Shown in pieces: positions 51,601-60,522 of a stretch of DNA of 64,000 nt. A program made the translations under genes and the position numbers. The stretch lies in NCBI RefSeq assembly GCF_021440085.1, contig NZ_JAKCPW010000011.1:62001-126000 (forward strand), written 5' to 3'. The first letter of the stretch is position 1, and each line of letters opens with the position of its first letter. The notes beneath the pieces are model-generated. The model was not told the DNA's origin. It searched no databases and worked only from the letters and a program-made list of their open reading frames with translations. Origin of the DNA: Dyadobacter sp. CY261. GTDB taxonomy: Bacteria > Bacteroidota > Bacteroidia > Cytophagales > Spirosomataceae.

Positions 51601-54600
51601 TCAGGCCACGTGGCAAATACCAGAACCGGGGCAGCGGCTTTTTATGCAGATTACCCTGCAAAATGATATTAGCCAGCAGGCGCTGCTGTTCATCGGCTTG
51701 CGGGATGCTTACTTTGTCCAAATCGATCCAATCCGGGTAAAACAAATCGTTGGAACGGATCGGGCCGCTCTGCGAATCGCGCTCCTGCCCTGCCCATGCG
51801 GGATTTCCTTGCCGGGTGTACACGACAGAGCGCGCCAGATCATAGGTAAATGCGATCGCCTTGCCGCTATTGGCACCCACATTATTCAGCGTCACCGCCG
51901 GATTGGATGTAGCCGTTCCCGCATCCGCGTAGAGCGTGGCAATGCTGGTCGCACCATTTAAAGTGTACAAATCGGCCGTTCCGTGAAATTGGATACTTTC
52001 GTCCACAATGCCTGCACCGGGTCCCGTTGCGGTATTAATTTTCACATATTTATCACTCAGCGTTCCTCCCGCCGACGTTATGCCGAACAGCGATGCAAGG
52101 CCTGCCGCAGGCCGGAAGCCGATAAGCGTTCCACCGGCGTTGACCCAGTTGGTAAGGGAAGTGATATTGTCACCCAATAATGCGATTTCACCCAAAACAA
52201 CCACATCATAACTGTTTAGCAGGCCCGGATCAGCACTGATTTCCGAGATATCCTTTGCTGCAAATTCATTTAAGCCTTCCGCTCTCAGGATTTCGACAGG
52301 GTAACGGCTAAATGGGTTTGCACCTGAGCTGATAACAAGGATCGGCCCGCCAGGTCCGTCGTTTGGCGATGGGCCAGGCGCTGATTGTGTACTGAACGAG
52401 AAACTGAAATCAGCGGCCAGGGCGTTGCCGGCCACATCTTTAATGCGCGGGTCCGCGCCCCCGCCTTTCACCACAACACTGTAAGTTGTCGAGTAGCCTA
52501 ATGACATAGCGGGATCGATCGTGACCAACAGGTTTCCGGCATCATAGGTGACGCTTGCTGCAACCTCCTGCCCTCCGTTGCTCAAAACAACGGTCGCATT
52601 GGAAACAGTGGCCGGGTCGATGGCCTCGCTGAATTTGACAGTCATGTTATTGTTGATGTTGATGCCTGCAGCATTGGCTCCCGGAACGGTGGCAGTAACA
52701 GTCGGTGGAGCTGTATCCGGGCCAGTTTCGGTTTCAAAAACAACATCGACAAAGTAGTTGCTCGATTGATAATTGTTGTTAGGAAATGCAGGAGTAGCCG
52801 AATACTTGTAAACGCCGTTTTTCCCGTCCTCGTCATTGGCCAGCGCTTTCAATGGCCCGTTGATTTTGGCTATATCAAAATAGGGGTTGGCTACTGAATA
52901 GTAGGCCGAACTGCTATGGTAGGAAATGACATAGGTGGTGTTCACCGAAATAGCCACTGGGGAGCTGAATGCCACCTGCTGCCATCCGGAAGCTGTTTCA
53001 TTGATGAAAGTGGCCTGCGCGAGCAGCTCCCCACCGTTGCTATAAAGCTGGCCGATATGCGTGCCGATATTGCCGGGGTGTTTGTAAAACCGTGCACCGG
53101 TCACAAAACCCTCGACCGAAGAACGGAACTTCATACCCAGCTGGATCGCCTGCCCACCGTCTTGGTGCAGATTTTCGTCGGGCACATCGGTGGGTCTGAA
53201 CACCGTACATGGGCAAGGCAGCACCTCAGGTTCGGTAACGGTCACGTTTGTGATTGAAACGGCGCTGATATTACCCGAATCGTCAAAGGAACGTGCCCGG
53301 ATCGCCGCTGCACCCTGGTTGGCAGGCACCCAGGAGAATGTCCAATTGTTAGTAACGGTGACGCTGGCGCGTCGCCATACAGCTCCTCCATCGACAGATA
53401 CCTCCACGCCTGCGATAGGATTCGTATCTGTCGCAATTCCTGTAATGATCACCTCGGAGCCTGCCGGAACATTATCGGCTTCGGCCGGGGCAGTTATTTG
53501 GACAGTCGGGGCCTCGGCGTCGGTTGACGCCGAAGCGATACTCAGGTTGTTCTGAATCGTCTCTGGCTGCACCCCCATATCGGCAAACAGGTTGATAGTG
53601 GCCTGTTGCATGGCCAGGTTTACCGGTTCGTTGCCGCGGTCGTGCTGGTCGTCGAGCCCCCAGGTCCATTGTACAGTCCCCGCACCAAACACCAACGCGC
53701 CGCTTGAATGCTTGTAGAGGCTCAGGTGGTGCACTTTCCCATTCACGACAGAACGCGAAAGGATGATCCGGCCGGCCGGATAAGACTTGCGGTAATTTTC
53801 CTGTTCGGGGTTCCATTCATAACCCAGCGTGTTCGCCGTCAATGTGGCGGAGCTCCCGTCGGCCAATGCCGCTACACTCGTATTCCGCCAGAAACGCAGG
53901 TTTTTGTAGTCGCTCGGGACCTCGATCGTGCCAGTAGTACCATCCCAGCTGATCTGCCCGCTCAATTCATTTTCGGGATTGCAGCCACCGGAATTCGGGA
54001 ATTCGCATCCGCTCCTCCACAGGCCCGTCCATTCATCGGTGCTCGTATCGCATTTGCCATTACACTGGTTTTCCCCCTCGGCGCCTTCCTTGTAGCAAAC
54101 CAGCGTCCGGTAAGGCGTTTGGTCGATACCCAGGCTGTTTTCCCAACGTGTTCTCCAATAAACCTCATTTCCGCTGAAAAATGCAAGATGCTTACCATTA
54201 TTCCGGGCTGCTGTCACGTTCGCCCGCATGCCCGGGGACCAGTATTCATCGTGGCCCACAGACATAAAGACCTTGTGGTTGGTGATTAAATGGCCTCTTC
54301 TGTCGGTATCGATATTGGTCGTATAGGTAATATCGTAACCATTTTTTTCTAAAAACCGGATCATCGGGTACTCCGAATTGAACAGAAAATCCTCATACGC
54401 TCCCCCGCCTCCGCCGCCGGTCCGCGTCAGAAATGGCCGGTTGTAGCTTACCTTCGACGCCTTGCCTCCTACGCCGGTGTACAGGCTTCTGCCGTTGCTG
54501 GCATCGCCATATACATTGTATGCCTGCCAGGTTGCATCCGAGGTTTGAAACATCAATGCGGCCGTGCTGGCATCATCGCGCACCACGAAGGTGATATGGC

Positions 54601-55075
54601 TGGCGCCCTGATTATCCGCCCGGACCAGTTTGGCAATGTAAATGCCCGACACCGCCTCATCCGGAATAGCCCATGAGGCAGATACTTCCCAGTTGTCACA
54701 ATCGATCAGACCGGTGGCAGGATCCGTCATACAGGGAGGCTGGTTTCGGGGCGTAATAGTCGAAACCGTGCCCTGTAATCGTGCTCCGTTCCCCTGATAG
54801 TAACCCAGGCGGTAGATCGTGATCGAGTAATCAGTTGCGTCCGTTTTAATTTTAAAAACCGCAGTTTCACCCTTGTTGTAGCTGATATCGGTGGCGAAAC
54901 CCTGGATCGTCAGATCGCCGGAGCCGTCGACGTCCCATTCCGTGGCAGGATTGCCCTCTAGGACATTTTCGGCCACGATGGCGTTGACCTGCGCGGCGGC
55001 CGGTATACTGAGCATCCCTGTCAGGAAGGCACAGGCAATTAAAAGAAAAATTGAGTTATGTAGTTTTCGTAGCAT
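48683..55075 (-). CDS. Giant multidomain secreted protein: DMFase-like, DUF4082, Ig, deacetylase-like, FN3, LamG
   Basis: Exported chimera of 2130 residues. Signal peptide to about 28. Residues about 30-515 resemble the N,N-dimethylformamidase large-subunit domain (FKIKTDATDYSITIYRLGYY, VFMSVGHDEYWSPGMRANV). Then an Ig-like domain (to about 615), DUF4082 (about 625-775), an SbsA-type Ig domain (about 785-895), a Rossmann-like segment (DVVVLGEIALLGDNITSLTN), a polysaccharide-deacetylase-like region (about 1145-1420; AAVIMTGDDHGSGG, with FEIGLHLSTGCNNF), FN3 (about 1480-1570), a concanavalin-like domain (about 1600-1760) and beta domains to the end. No T9SS sorting domain is recognised. Positions are approximate. 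Function unknown; a surface enzyme is likely. Confidence 0.85.
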   Translation of the reverse strand: MLRKLHNSIFLLIACAFLTGMLSIPAAAQVNAIVAENVLEGNPATEWDVDGSGDLTIQGFATDISYNKGETAVFKIKTDATDYSITIYRLGYYQGNGARLQGTVSTITPRNQPPCMTDPATGLIDCDNWEVSASWAIPDEAVSGIYIAKLVRADNQGASHITFVVRDDASTAALMFQTSDATWQAYNVYGDASNGRSLYTGVGGKASKVSYNRPFLTRTGGGGGGAYEDFLFNSEYPMIRFLEKNGYDITYTTNIDTDRRGHLITNHKVFMSVGHDEYWSPGMRANVTAARNNGKHLAFFSGNEVYWRTRWENSLGIDQTPYRTLVCYKEGAEGENQCNGKCDTSTDEWTGLWRSGCEFPNSGGCNPENELSGQISWDGTTGTIEVPSDYKNLRFWRNTSVAALADGSSATLTANTLGYEWNPEQENYRKSYPAGRIILSRSVVNGKVHHLSLYKHSSGALVFGAGTVQWTWGLDDQHDRGNEPVNLAMQQATINLFADMGVQPETIQNNLSIASASTDAEAPTVQITAPAEADNVPAGSEVIITGIATDTNPIAGVEVSVDGGAVWRRASVTVTNNWTFSWVPANQGAAAIRARSFDDSGNISAVSITNVTVTEPEVLPCPCTVFRPTDVPDENLHQDGGQAIQLGMKFRSSVEGFVTGARFYKHPGNIGTHIGQLYSNGGELLAQATFINETASGWQQVAFSSPVAISVNTTYVISYHSSSAYYSVANPYFDIAKINGPLKALANDEDGKNGVYKYSATPAFPNNNYQSSNYFVDVVFETETGPDTAPPTVTATVPGANAAGININNNMTVKFSEAIDPATVSNATVVLSNGGQEVAASVTYDAGNLLVTIDPAMSLGYSTTYSVVVKGGGADPRIKDVAGNALAADFSFSFSTQSAPGPSPNDGPGGPILVISSGANPFSRYPVEILRAEGLNEFAAKDISEISADPGLLNSYDVVVLGEIALLGDNITSLTNWVNAGGTLIGFRPAAGLASLFGITSAGGTLSDKYVKINTATGPGAGIVDESIQFHGTADLYTLNGATSIATLYADAGTATSNPAVTLNNVGANSGKAIAFTYDLARSVVYTRQGNPAWAGQERDSQSGPIRSNDLFYPDWIDLDKVSIPQADEQQRLLANIILQGNLHKKPLPRFWYLPRGLKAAVIMTGDDHGSGGTTGRFDDYVTKSSANDQQAVDNWTAVRGTSYIYPETPISNAQATAFQSQGFEIGLHLSTGCNNFDENSLRGFFSDQLADLSTNFPGLSPTITLRTHCIAWSDWATMPKLELENGIRLDANYYYWPAEWVNDRPGMFTGSGMPMRFADMDGSLIDVYQAATQLTDESEINYATHIAILLDNATGSKGYYGVFTANMHTDESGSEGSDAIIAAAQARQIPVIAARQMLTWLDGRNNSSFGAVTWAGNALNFNISTAAGSNNMQAMVPTEAQSGHLTGIIVNGNTVSYTTQTIKGIAYAFFPANNGSYVATYEIETNHPPQITNVTVTQPVAGSAVITWSTDEAASSRVDYGTTADQLTQNSAGTDPVTSHSVTLTGLDPGMTYYFRVTSADALSASSTSPASPDAPLSFTTAPEVEPACFEDLTSAHFNSGNTGSGTYVSGGGVSLKPIITEEFTALPSTDQWQSFPWSGGGSSVITDGQLVVNGARYNTEPEGNTLSPGTSIEFVATFGASSFQHIGLGAGNNVDMYNNTATWIMFSTGTSTSVLQARVILHGGQAENINLSENLIGTPHRYRIDWNPANILFYVDGALVHTSNTAISTPMRVGISDYSDSAPGVSLDWLRATPYAASGSFTSRVYDTGVSKMWETATWSATLPEGTGLQIFQRQGNVAEPDGSWTAFTPIPASGSNVGGISRYIQYRADLSTSNPVTTPVLTAMSIGCADPIVVCHAGTEQVVLSAATASNACPVTTVNLAALVTSTAPEGTAVVFYTTASHQDGTQVADPTVASVPGTYYAFYFDNSNACFNTDNSTAVVTTSSIDCSGPSDLRPYMVMDNVEFTSMVTVNPLVVRIRNTRVNTNATARIYLQVFKPTSASVITLTGQAATDWVLASSGTLFYEFYTDVDIPYTPTGGYLVTATLTIPASPSKGAYNFRAFIKDNSGGENPASFTNNNVVIGVSKQ

Positions 55076-55679
55076 GGGGTATTGATTTTAAAGGGAACAA
55101 AAAGGACATACTTCGCCCGCCCTCGCCATTTGGTGAAGTTTTTATTGGTCCTGCAACTGAATGATAATCAGTCCGGCTTAGCCAAATACAGAGGAATAGC
55201 GACCACGGAGGTTTTCTCTCATATAAGGGTTAAGTTTGGTTAGCAAAAATGAATGGGAGTGGTATGAACTACTTTCGAAAGTTCTTTGATAAAGTCTGCC
55301 CACAGATAGTGCCCTATCTTACAGTCAGACATCAAAAATTAGTGGGAGTTAACGCCTGTCAGTATTAATATTCACCTACATGAAATAACATTTGACAATG
55401 CGCAAAAATATTATAGGACAATATGTTTATAAATTATTTTAAAACATAGAATTTCCAAAGGTTTTTTTCTTGCAAATAGTTGATTATTAGCAACTTAGTA
55501 ATATATGTACAATGTACAGCCCAGGGTTACAAACTATTTTATAAAAGCAGTCACAAAAACCAACAGCAACGTTGACTACGGAGGGAAGTATACGTACGTA
55601 GATTTTATTCGGAGGCCGGCATGATTTTAGATTTACTGAATGATATCAATCAGCAACAATAAACCCACAGACAACCAAT
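55076..55679. other. AT-rich divergent gap between the giant gene and bestrophin
   Basis: No gene seen in 604 bases. It must carry promoters for both divergent genes, but no full consensus was found. Notable: TGTACAATGTACA near 55506, and TACGTACGTA at 55591-55600, the same 10-bp palindrome as in front of the urease operon. Confidence 0.6.
55591..55600. promoter_or_regulatory. TACGTACGTA palindrome upstream of bestrophin gene
   Basis: Perfect 10-bp palindrome 80 bases before the ATG at 55680. The identical palindrome, extended to 12 bp, occurs at the urease promoter (63501-63512). Confidence 0.4.
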
Positions 55680-56567
55680 ATGCTTATCGGCAATAAAATC
55701 TCCGTCGGATACTTCGTGAACATGATCAAATGGGATGTGATTGCCATCCTTTGCTATGCCTGCATCTCGGGCGCGCTGGACCACTTTTCATTTTTAAAAA
55801 GTATCACAATTCCGCTTGCCGTTTCCGCATTGATCGGTACGCTTCTGTCTTTGCTGCTCGCGTTCCGTACAGCGCAATCTTACGAGCGGTGGTGGGAAGC
55901 GCGCATCGTATGGGGGGCGATCGTCAACGACAGCCGGACGCTGATAAGACAACTGATACACTTTCTGCCCAACGACGGGCAGAAACCGGGTTTGCTGGCC
56001 GAATTCGCGGTCAGGCAATCCGTTTGGTGCTTTGCCCTCGCCGACAGTTTACGCCGGTTGCCCTACTCGCCGCACGTGGCCGAATATGCCATCGCCCATC
56101 TGCTCACAGAGCAACATCTTCCCAACCAGCTTCTGACAACCCATGCCGAACGCCTGTCCGCGATCTCGGAGAGTCATGGTCTCGATCCGATCAAACAAAC
56201 GCAGTTGGACAGCACACTCACCCGGCTGACGGAAGCAATGGGAAAATGTGAGCGCATTAAAAACACGGTTTTCCCCCGCTCATACAGCATCCTGCTGCAT
56301 TTCCTGATCTACGTGCTGATGACCATTCTACCCTTCGGCCTGGACGATAAAAATGCGCTCATTGAGGTGTTTGTAGTAACCTTAATCCCGGTTTTGCTGA
56401 TAGCGATTGAAAGAACGGCGATTGTTTTGCAGGATCCCTTTGAAAACCGGCCTACGGACACCCCAATGACCACCATTTCCATCAATATCGAGAAGAATTT
56501 AATGGAGATGGCCGGGGAACAGGTCCCTGAAAGATCCAGCGGATCCGGGGACTACTATTTGTTGTAA
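55680..56567 (+). CDS. Bestrophin-family (UPF0187) anion channel
   Basis: Inner-membrane channel of 295 residues in the bestrophin/RFP-TM family, bacterial members of which form pentameric ion channels. N-terminal helix WDVIAILCYACISGA, second helix ITIPLAVSALIGTLLSLLLA, then the family hallmark FRTAQSYERWWEARIVWG (about 62-79), a soluble helical stretch, and two further helices near 205-245 (SILLHFLIYVLMTILPFGL, VFVVTLIPVLLIAIERT) ending with the conserved DPFENRPTDTPM. Length and motifs are normal. Physiological ion unknown. Confidence 0.92.
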   Translation: MLIGNKISVGYFVNMIKWDVIAILCYACISGALDHFSFLKSITIPLAVSALIGTLLSLLLAFRTAQSYERWWEARIVWGAIVNDSRTLIRQLIHFLPNDGQKPGLLAEFAVRQSVWCFALADSLRRLPYSPHVAEYAIAHLLTEQHLPNQLLTTHAERLSAISESHGLDPIKQTQLDSTLTRLTEAMGKCERIKNTVFPRSYSILLHFLIYVLMTILPFGLDDKNALIEVFVVTLIPVLLIAIERTAIVLQDPFENRPTDTPMTTISINIEKNLMEMAGEQVPERSSGSGDYYLL

Positions 56568-56642
56568 CCCGACACGCTCCAATGCTGGTTTTATAGTTTT
56601 GAACGTGTAGTCGTTCGGTATGTTTCTAACTTAGTTTCCGAA

Positions 56643-57614
56643 TCAGCGGGGATTATAGCCATGCGCCGGAGCCGTGATGCGACGGCCTGTCTGTTGTTCT
56701 GCTTTCAGCCGGGTCAATTCGCCCAGGAGCCTGGTTTCCCGCACCGAGTGGCTCAGTCCGAGCTTCGCAGCCATGGCCGCGATTTCAAAATTCAGGGTAT
56801 CTATCTCGGTTTGTCTTCCGGCGCGGATATCCTGCAATGTCGATATCAGCTGACCATCGGATGCGCGGCTGATTTGCAATAAACTCTCTTCCAGCTCATT
56901 GCCCGTTAAAAATATACCGTTTTGGTGAGCGATCAGCAGGCATTCCCCGATCACCCGCCGGGCTATCTCCAACGCGGCATCGTTTCGGTAAAATATGCCA
57001 TTGTCCGTGTCCAGCAGCGGGCATACCGAATTAAATACACAATTCACAATGGCTTTTTCCCAAACAATTTGCTGAATATTCGCTTTCGTGCGGAAGGAAA
57101 AATAAGGCGTATCGAGCTGCCGTACGATATCCTGCAGACGATCGCTATGACCCATCTCTATCCCGACCGGACAGCTTGCGACCGGCTTGAACCGGACCGT
57201 CGCGTCACCCGTCACCTGACTGGTCACAAACAGTACGCATCGATAAATTTCCTGGAATCCCAGTTCGAGAAACGGCTTTTCGATACCCAGGCCATTCTGC
57301 AACAGCACAATGGGCGAATGGCCGGCCTTGCTTTTCAATTCAATTGCCAGCTGGCCGTTACCAAAAGATTTGGTCGCCAGGACAATAATCCCGTTGATGG
57401 TTGGAAAAGAACTAAATGTCGTAACGGCCACCTCCGCTTCCAGCACTTGCCCGTCCGGCATTTCCACGCCAATGTTTTCCATCTTTCGGCTGCCGTCGTT
57501 CACGCTACCTCTGATAATGGTGGCCTTCCGTCCCGAGAGCCTCAGAAATACGGCCAGGGCCTTTCCTATGGCACCTGATCCGATGATGTAAATATGGTCG
57601 TCGCTGGAATACAT
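56643..57614 (-). CDS. panE: 2-dehydropantoate 2-reductase (ketopantoate reductase)
   Basis: NADPH-dependent enzyme of pantothenate synthesis, reducing ketopantoate to pantoate. The ATG at 57614 gives 323 residues with a proper Rossmann start (IYIIGSGAIGKALAVFL, GSGAIG at 12-17); the frame is open 11 codons further but those lack homology. Other family elements: VLLQNGLGIEKPFLELG, the catalytic-Lys helix WEKAIVNCVFNSVCPLLD, and the C-terminal STLQDIRAGRQTEIDTLNFE, which is the classical ApbA/PanE signature. Family members can also act on other 2-keto acids, so the symbol is likely but not certain. Confidence 0.88.
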   Translation of the reverse strand: MYSSDDHIYIIGSGAIGKALAVFLRLSGRKATIIRGSVNDGSRKMENIGVEMPDGQVLEAEVAVTTFSSFPTINGIIVLATKSFGNGQLAIELKSKAGHSPIVLLQNGLGIEKPFLELGFQEIYRCVLFVTSQVTGDATVRFKPVASCPVGIEMGHSDRLQDIVRQLDTPYFSFRTKANIQQIVWEKAIVNCVFNSVCPLLDTDNGIFYRNDAALEIARRVIGECLLIAHQNGIFLTGNELEESLLQISRASDGQLISTLQDIRAGRQTEIDTLNFEIAAMAAKLGLSHSVRETRLLGELTRLKAEQQTGRRITAPAHGYNPR

Positions 57615-57704
57615 ACTAAGCTTACATTGATGTCGGGCAAAATTCATCAGAATTACGCTACGATAACAGATGCAGTTTTAGTATTTTAAACAAGAACAGT
57701 TAAC

Positions 57705-58412
57705 CTACCAGTCCAGGAACACCATTCCGGCACCACAGATGGTGATCGTGAGCCCGCCAAGCGCGTGCATATACTTTTCCAGGGAGGATAAGCGGACTAT
57801 TGAAATACCAAAGAAACCCAGCAGAACCATGAGCAGCATCATGGCCAGTGTGCAGACCGTGTAGACGGCGATCATCGTCACCATTGCCGCCCAGGAGTTT
57901 TTCGCAGCGGGGAAATAAAGCAGCGGGATCATCGGTTCGCATGGCCCTAGCAAGAATATGATGAACATCACCCATGGTGTGACCTTATGGCGGTCGCCGG
58001 GCGCCGTAGCTCCCGCCTGATTATGATTATGTTCAAATACATACAGTTCGCCATGATCACCGGCGTCGAAATGCTTGTGCGAATACCCGCGTCGCATTTT
58101 CCATAGCCCCCATATGCCATAAACAATCCCGAAACCGAGCAACATCCAGCCGGCAATGCCTCCCCTGACGCCTTCCAGCCATTCTATCCTGCTCAGCGAC
58201 CAGCCCGCCGCCGCACCGCCCAGGCCCAATAATACCGAACTCCACACATGGGCGCAGCCGCACAGCACCGTCCAGCCGATGGTCCTGGAAAGCGACCAGT
58301 TCCTGCTTCTGGATAATGCAATGAATGGAACATAATGGTCGGGCCCGCTTAGCGTGTGCAGACAGGCGATGCTGATCGCCGCGGCCATCAATACCTGAAA
58401 CTCGGTTTGCAT
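57705..58412 (-). CDS. UreH-type membrane protein, putative nickel permease of the urease locus
   Basis: Inner-membrane protein of 235 residues, six predicted helices. The first helix holds H19-TLSGP-D25-H26, reminiscent of the H-D-H nickel-binding motif of NiCoT permeases; a His-rich loop (HKHFDAGDHGELYVFEHNHN, about 112-131) follows. Helix-rich end: VMFIIFLLGPCEPMIPLLYF and a last helix at the C-terminus. The family is often named UreH or sulfite-exporter-like and accompanies ureases. It is the last gene of the operon, overlapping ureD by 25 bases, so nickel supply for urease is the natural reading. Confidence 0.82.
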   Translation of the reverse strand: MQTEFQVLMAAAISIACLHTLSGPDHYVPFIALSRSRNWSLSRTIGWTVLCGCAHVWSSVLLGLGGAAAGWSLSRIEWLEGVRGGIAGWMLLGFGIVYGIWGLWKMRRGYSHKHFDAGDHGELYVFEHNHNQAGATAPGDRHKVTPWVMFIIFLLGPCEPMIPLLYFPAAKNSWAAMVTMIAVYTVCTLAMMLLMVLLGFFGISIVRLSSLEKYMHALGGLTITICGAGMVFLDW

Positions 58413-59194
58413 AATATATCTTCGTTTGTAATCATCTCCGATGTGATTTTGAGCGCCTCCATCAGCCGTTCCGAATGGTTACCCAGCATTCTCAGCGCAA
58501 ACCCGTTTACCGGCAACGCGGTAATACCGAAGGCAATATCGGGGATCGCGGCCAGCGCTTCCGACAGGAGCGGGATCACGCGTGCAATATCAATTTGCGC
58601 ATCAATGCAGACCAGCCCGCCCTGATGTGTAAAACCTTCGAAGTGCCCTATTCCGCGGGGATCGGTGCGTTGTGGTAGCAGGCGCAGATTTTCCTTTAAA
58701 ATGAGTTTACCCTCCAAGAACACTTCGGTTACCGAACGGTAATTGGAGAACTGGAACATCTCCCCATTCAATTTCCGTCCGCAGGTAATGATCTCGCCCC
58801 ATATCAACCTGCTGTTCGCAGAGAGGGATATTCGGTTATCGGCCCGGAAGTCGGCCCCGGCCTGGGGTACGCAGGGATGCGGCAAATAGGTTAATGAGGC
58901 CCCAGGCGCCAGATCCACACGCACATGTTGCCGCGCCGGCGAGTCCATGCTGAACAAGCGCTGGTAGGATTGTGTGTGCCAATGCACCACCGCACCTTCT
59001 TCCAGCCGAATGCCGATCTGGTAATGGTCCCCGGCCAGCACGCCCGGCGATGCGCTCATTTGCATTAAATGCAAGGTGGGACGCCGCCTGTCTTCGGTAA
59101 CGTCCGCGATTTTGAAGGGAGGTTGCCAAAAGCTCTTTTGCAGGTAGGTGCGTCCGTCACGTATGGCGGCCGTGATATCCAGGGAGGCGATCAT
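58388..59194 (-). CDS. ureD: Urease accessory protein UreD
   Basis: Scaffold of the UreDFG maturation complex that binds apo-urease and guides nickel insertion. ATG 59194 overlaps the ureG stop by four bases (ATGA) and gives 268 residues; 18 further upstream codons in frame lie inside ureG and are not used. UreD motifs: LHLMQMSASPGVLAGDHYQI, VVHWHTQSYQRLFSM, LPHPCVPQAGADFRADNRIS and the RLIWGEIITCGRK segment. Length is normal for the family. Confidence 0.92.
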   Translation of the reverse strand: MIASLDITAAIRDGRTYLQKSFWQPPFKIADVTEDRRRPTLHLMQMSASPGVLAGDHYQIGIRLEEGAVVHWHTQSYQRLFSMDSPARQHVRVDLAPGASLTYLPHPCVPQAGADFRADNRISLSANSRLIWGEIITCGRKLNGEMFQFSNYRSVTEVFLEGKLILKENLRLLPQRTDPRGIGHFEGFTHQGGLVCIDAQIDIARVIPLLSEALAAIPDIAFGITALPVNGFALRMLGNHSERLMEALKITSEMITNEDILCKPSFRY

Positions 59195-59826
59195 CGGATC
59201 AGATCGGGCTCGGCGACCTCTTCCATCAATGCATACCGGCGTATCCATCCGATCACCTGGTCGAGGCCCTTGAGCGACATCAGGTTGGTGAAAACAAAAG
59301 GTGCGCCGTTCCGCATCTTCCTCGCGTCGCGCTCCATCACGCCCAGGTCTGCATGTACGTATGGCGCGAGATCTATCTTATTGATCACCAACAAATCGCT
59401 GCGGGTAATGCCCGGCCCGCCCTTTCTGGGTATCTTATCCCCTTCGGCCACGTCGATCACAAAAATGCTCAGGTCGGCGAGGTCGGGACTGAATGTGGCC
59501 GACAGGTTGTCGCCACCGCTTTCGATGAAAATAATTTCCAGATCGGGAAAGCGCTCCGCCATTTCTTCGACGGCTTCCAGGTTCATGCTCGCGTCCTCGC
59601 GGATGGCCGTGTGCGGGCAACCGCCGGTTTCCACGCCGATGATCCGCTCCGGTGGCAGCAAGCTGTTGACGGTGAGAAACAAGGCATCTTCACGGGTATA
59701 AATATCGTTGGTGATGACGCCCACACTGTAAACCGAAGCCATGTGTCTCGTCAACCGCTCGATGAGGGCTGTTTTACCGGAACCTACTGGCCCGGCCACG
59801 CCGATTTTAATGTAGTTGCGGGTCAT
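59191..59826 (-). CDS. ureG: Urease accessory GTPase UreG
   Basis: SIMIBI-class GTPase that powers nickel delivery to urease. ATG 59826 lies just after the ureF stop (59829) and gives 211 residues, the standard size, starting MTRNYIKIGVAGPVGSGKT. P-loop GPVGSGKT, metal-binding ETGGCPHTAIREDASMN, Walker-B-like IIFIESGGDNLSATFSPDLA, and base-recognition NKIDLAPYV are all present. The reading frame extends 24 codons upstream through the ureF end but without homology. Confidence 0.95.
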   Translation of the reverse strand: MTRNYIKIGVAGPVGSGKTALIERLTRHMASVYSVGVITNDIYTREDALFLTVNSLLPPERIIGVETGGCPHTAIREDASMNLEAVEEMAERFPDLEIIFIESGGDNLSATFSPDLADLSIFVIDVAEGDKIPRKGGPGITRSDLLVINKIDLAPYVHADLGVMERDARKMRNGAPFVFTNLMSLKGLDQVIGWIRRYALMEEVAEPDLIR

Positions 59827-59828
59827 AT

Positions 59829-60515
59829 TTAGGACATATAAAGTCTTGAATACAAAGTTTCGTGCTGTATGCAGCGGATATCGAACCCTGTGCAGCAAAG
59901 TCCGAGCAGATCGCGGTCGGGGTCCATCGTATTTTCAACCAGCTCCGCAATCAGTGGTTGTAATGAAAATAGCAGTTCCTGCCCCTCCTGCTGACCTAGC
60001 GGGATCATTTTTACGCTATTGGTAACCATTCCCACGCTGGCATTGTAATAGAATCCCGCGAGCATATCTTTTTTAAGAATACCCATCGCGGCGGCACACA
60101 TCCCGAAAGCCATGCAGTAATGCCCTGAGACGCTCTTTTCGCGAATGGCTTTGGCATACTCGTCCAATACAGGGTTTTGCAAAACAGGCTGGAAGACTTT
60201 CAGTAACCGGTTGCCCAGTTTTGCGCTCGCTTCGCGGATCTCCCTGGGTAGTTTGAGCGCCGTACATTCGCTATCCAAGCCGATGCATTCGCCGATGTCG
60301 TTACTACAAACCGCTTCATAAGCCAGGGAGGCAAATGCGGCATCGCCATAGCGGATATTTTCGGTGAGCATATGCCGGATATAATCGCGGGCACTGTCAC
60401 GGCTGCGCACCATCCCCGACTGCACATAGGTTTCCAGCCCACCCGAATGCGCGTACCCGCCAATCGGCAGTGTCGGATCGCTTAGTTGCAGCAGGCTTAG
60501 CATATGCATTTCCAT
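59829..60515 (-). CDS. ureF: Urease accessory protein UreF
   Basis: All-helical protein of 228 residues that bridges UreD and UreG and acts as a GTPase-gating partner. Family motifs: LLQLSDPTLPIGGYAHSGGL at the N-terminus (with ETYVQ), ASAKLGNRLLKVFQPVLQNP, YCMAFGMCAAAMGI, and VTNSVKMIPLGQQEGQELLF. It follows ureE by 7 bases and is followed two bases later by ureG. Confidence 0.93.
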   Translation of the reverse strand: MEMHMLSLLQLSDPTLPIGGYAHSGGLETYVQSGMVRSRDSARDYIRHMLTENIRYGDAAFASLAYEAVCSNDIGECIGLDSECTALKLPREIREASAKLGNRLLKVFQPVLQNPVLDEYAKAIREKSVSGHYCMAFGMCAAAMGILKKDMLAGFYYNASVGMVTNSVKMIPLGQQEGQELLFSLQPLIAELVENTMDPDRDLLGLCCTGFDIRCIQHETLYSRLYMS

Positions 60516-60522
60516 AGCTATT

